Assembly (NCBI GenBank): GCA_964392305.1
Contig: CAYMPV010000034.1
Span: 1-64,000, forward strand
DNA: 64,000 nt
Reading direction: 5' to 3'
Source of the DNA: JACKIC01 sp964392305
GTDB taxonomy: Bacteria; Planctomycetota; UBA1135; UBA2386
The position numbers were made by a program, and so were the translations under genes. The notes under the pieces are model-generated. The model was not told the DNA's origin and did not search any database. It was given only the letters and a program-made list of their open reading frames with translations. Of this stretch, positions 61,434 through 64,000 are shown in pieces (the stretch's first letter is position 1; the number at the start of each line of letters is the position of its first letter).

Positions 61434-63443
61434 GCTCGGCAGCAGCTGCCCCTTCACCGTCGTGAAGCCGATCGTCACGGCGGCGCGCCAGTGCTGCGAG
61501 TTCTTGTCGCCCGGCGAACCGATCTGCTCATCGATGCGCGTCACCGCCTGCACGTCGCCGAACTTCTGCCACGTGAAGTCGACGATCAGTCCCGGTCGTC
61601 GCCAGCCGCGCACGAGGTCGCCGCTGGTCAGGATCTCGGTCCACGGTCCGTCGTCGACGGCGAACACGCCCTTGCCGTCGGGCGCGTGAATGGTCGCGCC
61701 GGCGAAGAACTCGTCGAACGGCAGGCGGTCGTTGAAGTCGCGCCCGTACCAGATCCCCCAACGGTCCCGGATCACCGCCGCGAGCGACATCTGCCGCGCC
61801 AGGTCGTGTGAGCCCTCGAACTCGAACTCGGCGTGCTGCTGGTGCCGGCCCATGCCACGTTGCACCAGCTTTCCGCGCAGGCGCCGCTGGCCCTGCCACA
61901 TCAGATCGGTTCCCGGACTGTCGACCGCGAAGTCGGCACGGAACTCGATCGGCCCGGTCGGCACGTGCCACGCGGCGTCCCAGATCGCGCGCAGCGCCTG
62001 GACGCCGTCACCCTTGGGCGCCGTGGACGGTCGCGGAGCGACGCCCTCGAACTGCAGGTCGGTGATGGTGACCTCGGTGGCGCTGAACAGGTTGTCGCCG
62101 AACGTGATCGTCCTCGTCGCGGCGGTGGGCAGGATGCGCCCGCCTTCCTCGCGGTACGAGAACGACGACTCGTCCGACCTGCCGCTGCGGCGCGTGACCG
62201 CCTGACCCGCACCGAACTGCCGCATCTGCCACGACGTGCGCGGGGAATCGCCGTAGCCGCTGCTGACGATGCGGCCGTCCTGCACTTCGAGGTCCTCGAC
62301 CTGGTCGAAGTCGGTCGCACCGCCCGCGACCGAGAGACCGCCGGTGCTGCGTTGCCGATTCCAGCCCGGTCCGACGATCGCGACGCGCGACGCAGCGACG
62401 GGCACGAGCCGGTTCTTGGCCTGCAACTCGTCGAAATCAGGGTGCATGAGGTTGGCGAACACTTCGCCGAGCAGCATGCCCGCGTCGACCGTATCGGCGT
62501 CGGCGGTGATCGTCAGCGCGCCCGCGGCCGTGACGCGAAACGTGCCGCGGAACGAGTAGTCCGCGTACTCCTCGGAGTTGAGCTTCTTGCGCCGACCGCG
62601 GCACGTCACCGTGCCGGTGACGTCGTTCTGCAGGTCCGGCCAGCGATACCACGCGCGATAGGCCGCGCCCAGACAGTCCGCACCCGCTTCCTTCGGCGCC
62701 TCGCCGACGAGCACCCAGTCGACGAGTTCGAACCCGGTCGCCTTCACGGGCCCGCCGGGCGGCTGATCGTGCGGCACGAAGACCGGCAGCGTGCCGCGCG
62801 TCGACACGACCCAGTCGAAGGCGCGGCCTGCGGGCAGACGCACCCCGTAGAGATCGACACGATCCACGGGCTGCACGAGCTTGACGCGCAGCAGCACCTC
62901 GAGATCGCGATCGAACGGATTGTGCAGCGTCACCTGCGTGACCGGGAAGGTGCCCACCAGCGACGTGCGCTGCACCTGCTGCGGTTCGCCGATGCGCAGA
63001 TCGGGCCTGGCCACCGCCGCGCCATCGTGCCACGACGCCCCCGACACCCGCACCGCGAACTGCGCCTTGCCACCGGACAGATGGGTCGCCAGTTCGTAGC
63101 GTTCCTTGCCGCCCGGCGGCGTGGGCCGCCCGAACCGCGCGAACCGCGGCGCCATCACGCGCGCGAAAGTCTCGGCGCCGGCTTCGCCCTTCTTGCCGCG
63201 CGACTCGATCTCGAACAGCAGCGGCTCGGCCGAAGCCTTGCCGCGGTTCTGCACTTCGACGACGAGTCGGTGCGGCACGTCGCCCTTGGTGTCGAGCGTG
63301 ACGACCTTGCAACTCAGGTCCGCGAGATCGCCGGCGACGAAACGCGGCTGCGGAGCTGCCTGTGACTGGGCGGCGAGCAGAGTGGTCGTGGCCAACGCCG
63401 CCGCGACGATGCGCAGCGGCACCCAGTGGGTGGTCGAGATCAC
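61356..63443 (-). CDS. Large secreted hypothetical protein
   Basis: 695 residues from the GTG at 63443, chosen because GAGGA lies 6 nt upstream and the first residues form a signal peptide (WVPLRIVAAALATTTLLAAQ). The frame upstream to 63653 is low-complexity. The mature part is beta-rich (VTLDTKGDVPHRLVVEVQNRG, QVTLHNPFDRDLEVLLRVKL). One short central stretch, YADYSFRGTFRVTAAGALTI, suggests a jelly-roll. No family is recognised. Its 3' end overlaps the methyltransferase gene. Confidence 0.65.
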   Translation of the reverse strand: MISTTHWVPLRIVAAALATTTLLAAQSQAAPQPRFVAGDLADLSCKVVTLDTKGDVPHRLVVEVQNRGKASAEPLLFEIESRGKKGEAGAETFARVMAPRFARFGRPTPPGGKERYELATHLSGGKAQFAVRVSGASWHDGAAVARPDLRIGEPQQVQRTSLVGTFPVTQVTLHNPFDRDLEVLLRVKLVQPVDRVDLYGVRLPAGRAFDWVVSTRGTLPVFVPHDQPPGGPVKATGFELVDWVLVGEAPKEAGADCLGAAYRAWYRWPDLQNDVTGTVTCRGRRKKLNSEEYADYSFRGTFRVTAAGALTITADADTVDAGMLLGEVFANLMHPDFDELQAKNRLVPVAASRVAIVGPGWNRQRSTGGLSVAGGATDFDQVEDLEVQDGRIVSSGYGDSPRTSWQMRQFGAGQAVTRRSGRSDESSFSYREEGGRILPTAATRTITFGDNLFSATEVTITDLQFEGVAPRPSTAPKGDGVQALRAIWDAAWHVPTGPIEFRADFAVDSPGTDLMWQGQRRLRGKLVQRGMGRHQQHAEFEFEGSHDLARQMSLAAVIRDRWGIWYGRDFNDRLPFDEFFAGATIHAPDGKGVFAVDDGPWTEILTSGDLVRGWRRPGLIVDFTWQKFGDVQAVTRIDEQIGSPGDKNSQHWRAAVTIGFTTVKGQLLPSSFKLERIFGKDWGPEILTLTNIELR

Positions 63444-63553
63444 GGGTTTCCTCGGTTCGAACGGCGAGCGGCCGATGGTAGACCCGCCGCTGCGACCCGT
63501 AACCGACCGGTCCGCATTCTCCCGGGCGGGCATCTTGCCCGCCCGGTCTCGAT

Positions 63554-63598
63554 GAGTCACTTCTCCGTGAATCACTTCTCCGTGAGTCACTGCTCCGT
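63554..63598. repeat. Three-copy 15-bp tandem repeat
   Basis: GAGTCACTTCTCCGT (63554-63568), GAATCACTTCTCCGT (63569-63583) and GAGTCACTGCTCCGT (63584-63598) follow head to tail. The repeat overlaps the stop codon of the BNR-like gene at the window edge and lies in its 3' region. Confidence 0.9.
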
Positions 63599-64000
63599 GC
63601 GATTGCAGAACAGCGCCGGCGTCACCCCGCGGCTGTCGCGCCAACCGAGCCACAACCGCGCCCCATCGACAGCCAGCTGCGGCTCGTCCTGCGCGGCGGT
63701 GCCGTCGCCGAGGCCGACCGGCGCCGTGAACGTCAAGCCGCGATCGACCGACGAGGCGAAGCGGATGCGCGCGGTGCCGCTGGCGACGTCGCCGCCGCGC
63801 CAGGCTGCGAACACGTAGTTGCCGCAGACGCCGAGCTGCGGCGCGCCGACCGCCTCGACCACGTTGCTCAACGTCACGTGCTGCGGGAACGCGCCGGCCG
63901 AACCCACGCGCGAGTAACCGATCGTGTCCGCGCCGACCAGATAGACCGCGGACAGGCGATCCCCTTCGCAGGCGATCACCGGCGAACTGGCGATGCCCAT
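63587..64000 (-). CDS. BNR/sialidase-like protein, truncated by window edge
   Basis: 137 visible residues; the true start probably lies beyond position 64000, although an ATG coincides with the edge. Propeller-like repeats (VVEAVGAPQLGVCGNYVFAA, RIRFASSVDRGLTFTAPVGL, QDEPQLAVDGARLWLGWRD) carry Asp-box-like S..G.TF segments, as in the BNR-type lipoprotein at 40997-42931. The stop lies within a 15-bp tandem repeat. Confidence 0.6.
   Translation of the reverse strand: MGIASSPVIACEGDRLSAVYLVGADTIGYSRVGSAGAFPQHVTLSNVVEAVGAPQLGVCGNYVFAAWRGGDVASGTARIRFASSVDRGLTFTAPVGLGDGTAAQDEPQLAVDGARLWLGWRDSRGVTPALFCNRTEQ

Overview
The window is a high-GC (roughly two-thirds G+C by eye) bacterial chromosome segment with dense coding on both strands and many secreted or lipoprotein hypotheticals. 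The gene mix points to the Planctomycetota: two futalosine-pathway menaquinone enzymes, a Tat-signalled DUF1552 protein, a Tat-signalled NAD-epimerase homologue, a DUF3472 protein, and large secreted beta-propeller or BNR-like proteins. The phylum is inferred from gene content; there is no rRNA in the window to confirm it.

Layout. 1-19.8 kb is ordinary chromosome: DUF3472, VOC, alpha/beta hydrolase and ZU5-like lipoproteins; mqnC; a membrane thioredoxin-like protein overlapping a hybrid histidine kinase; an acyltransferase and DMT exporter; mqnE; a TlpA-like secreted protein; an MFS exporter; a MITE-like inverted-repeat element; and a translationally coupled pair of amidohydrolases, one with a degraded metal site. 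19.9-27.5 kb is a three-gene defence operon: a beta-class (type III Mod-like) DNA methyltransferase, an OLD-like ATPase-TOPRIM protein, and a Res-like helicase with a C-terminal PD-(D/E)XK nuclease. All three are joined by 4-nt stop/start overlaps. 27.6-37.5 kb carries a SulP anion transporter, a small secreted protein, a VIT-like protein, a PPK2 polyphosphate kinase and an RND efflux operon (adaptor, pump, outer-membrane factor). 37.7-42.9 kb has an S46 dipeptidyl peptidase, an exported epimerase and a BNR-type lipoprotein.

43.1-47.5 kb is a genomic island of lower and uneven GC. A 24-nt copy of the 3' end of a tRNA-Arg(TCG) gene lies at its left end and the intact tRNA at its right end. Inside are a 68-bp repeat near both ends, 10-bp-phased GTTGTGCC-type repeats, a ~310-bp repeat that precedes two unrelated genes, and a run of small minus-strand genes of unknown function. 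No integrase is visible.

47.5-64 kb returns to chromosome: DUF1552, a Zn-dependent dehydrogenase with a galactokinase, a parvulin isomerase, a glucose/sorbosone dehydrogenase-like protein, a propeller lipoprotein, a CocE/NonD hydrolase, DUF1294, threonine ammonia-lyase, an orphan Eco57I-like N6-adenine methyltransferase whose 3' end overlaps a convergent gene, a large secreted protein, and a BNR-like gene cut by the window edge.

The strongest leads are the mod-OLD-res operon and the tRNA-Arg island with its shared-leader repeats.
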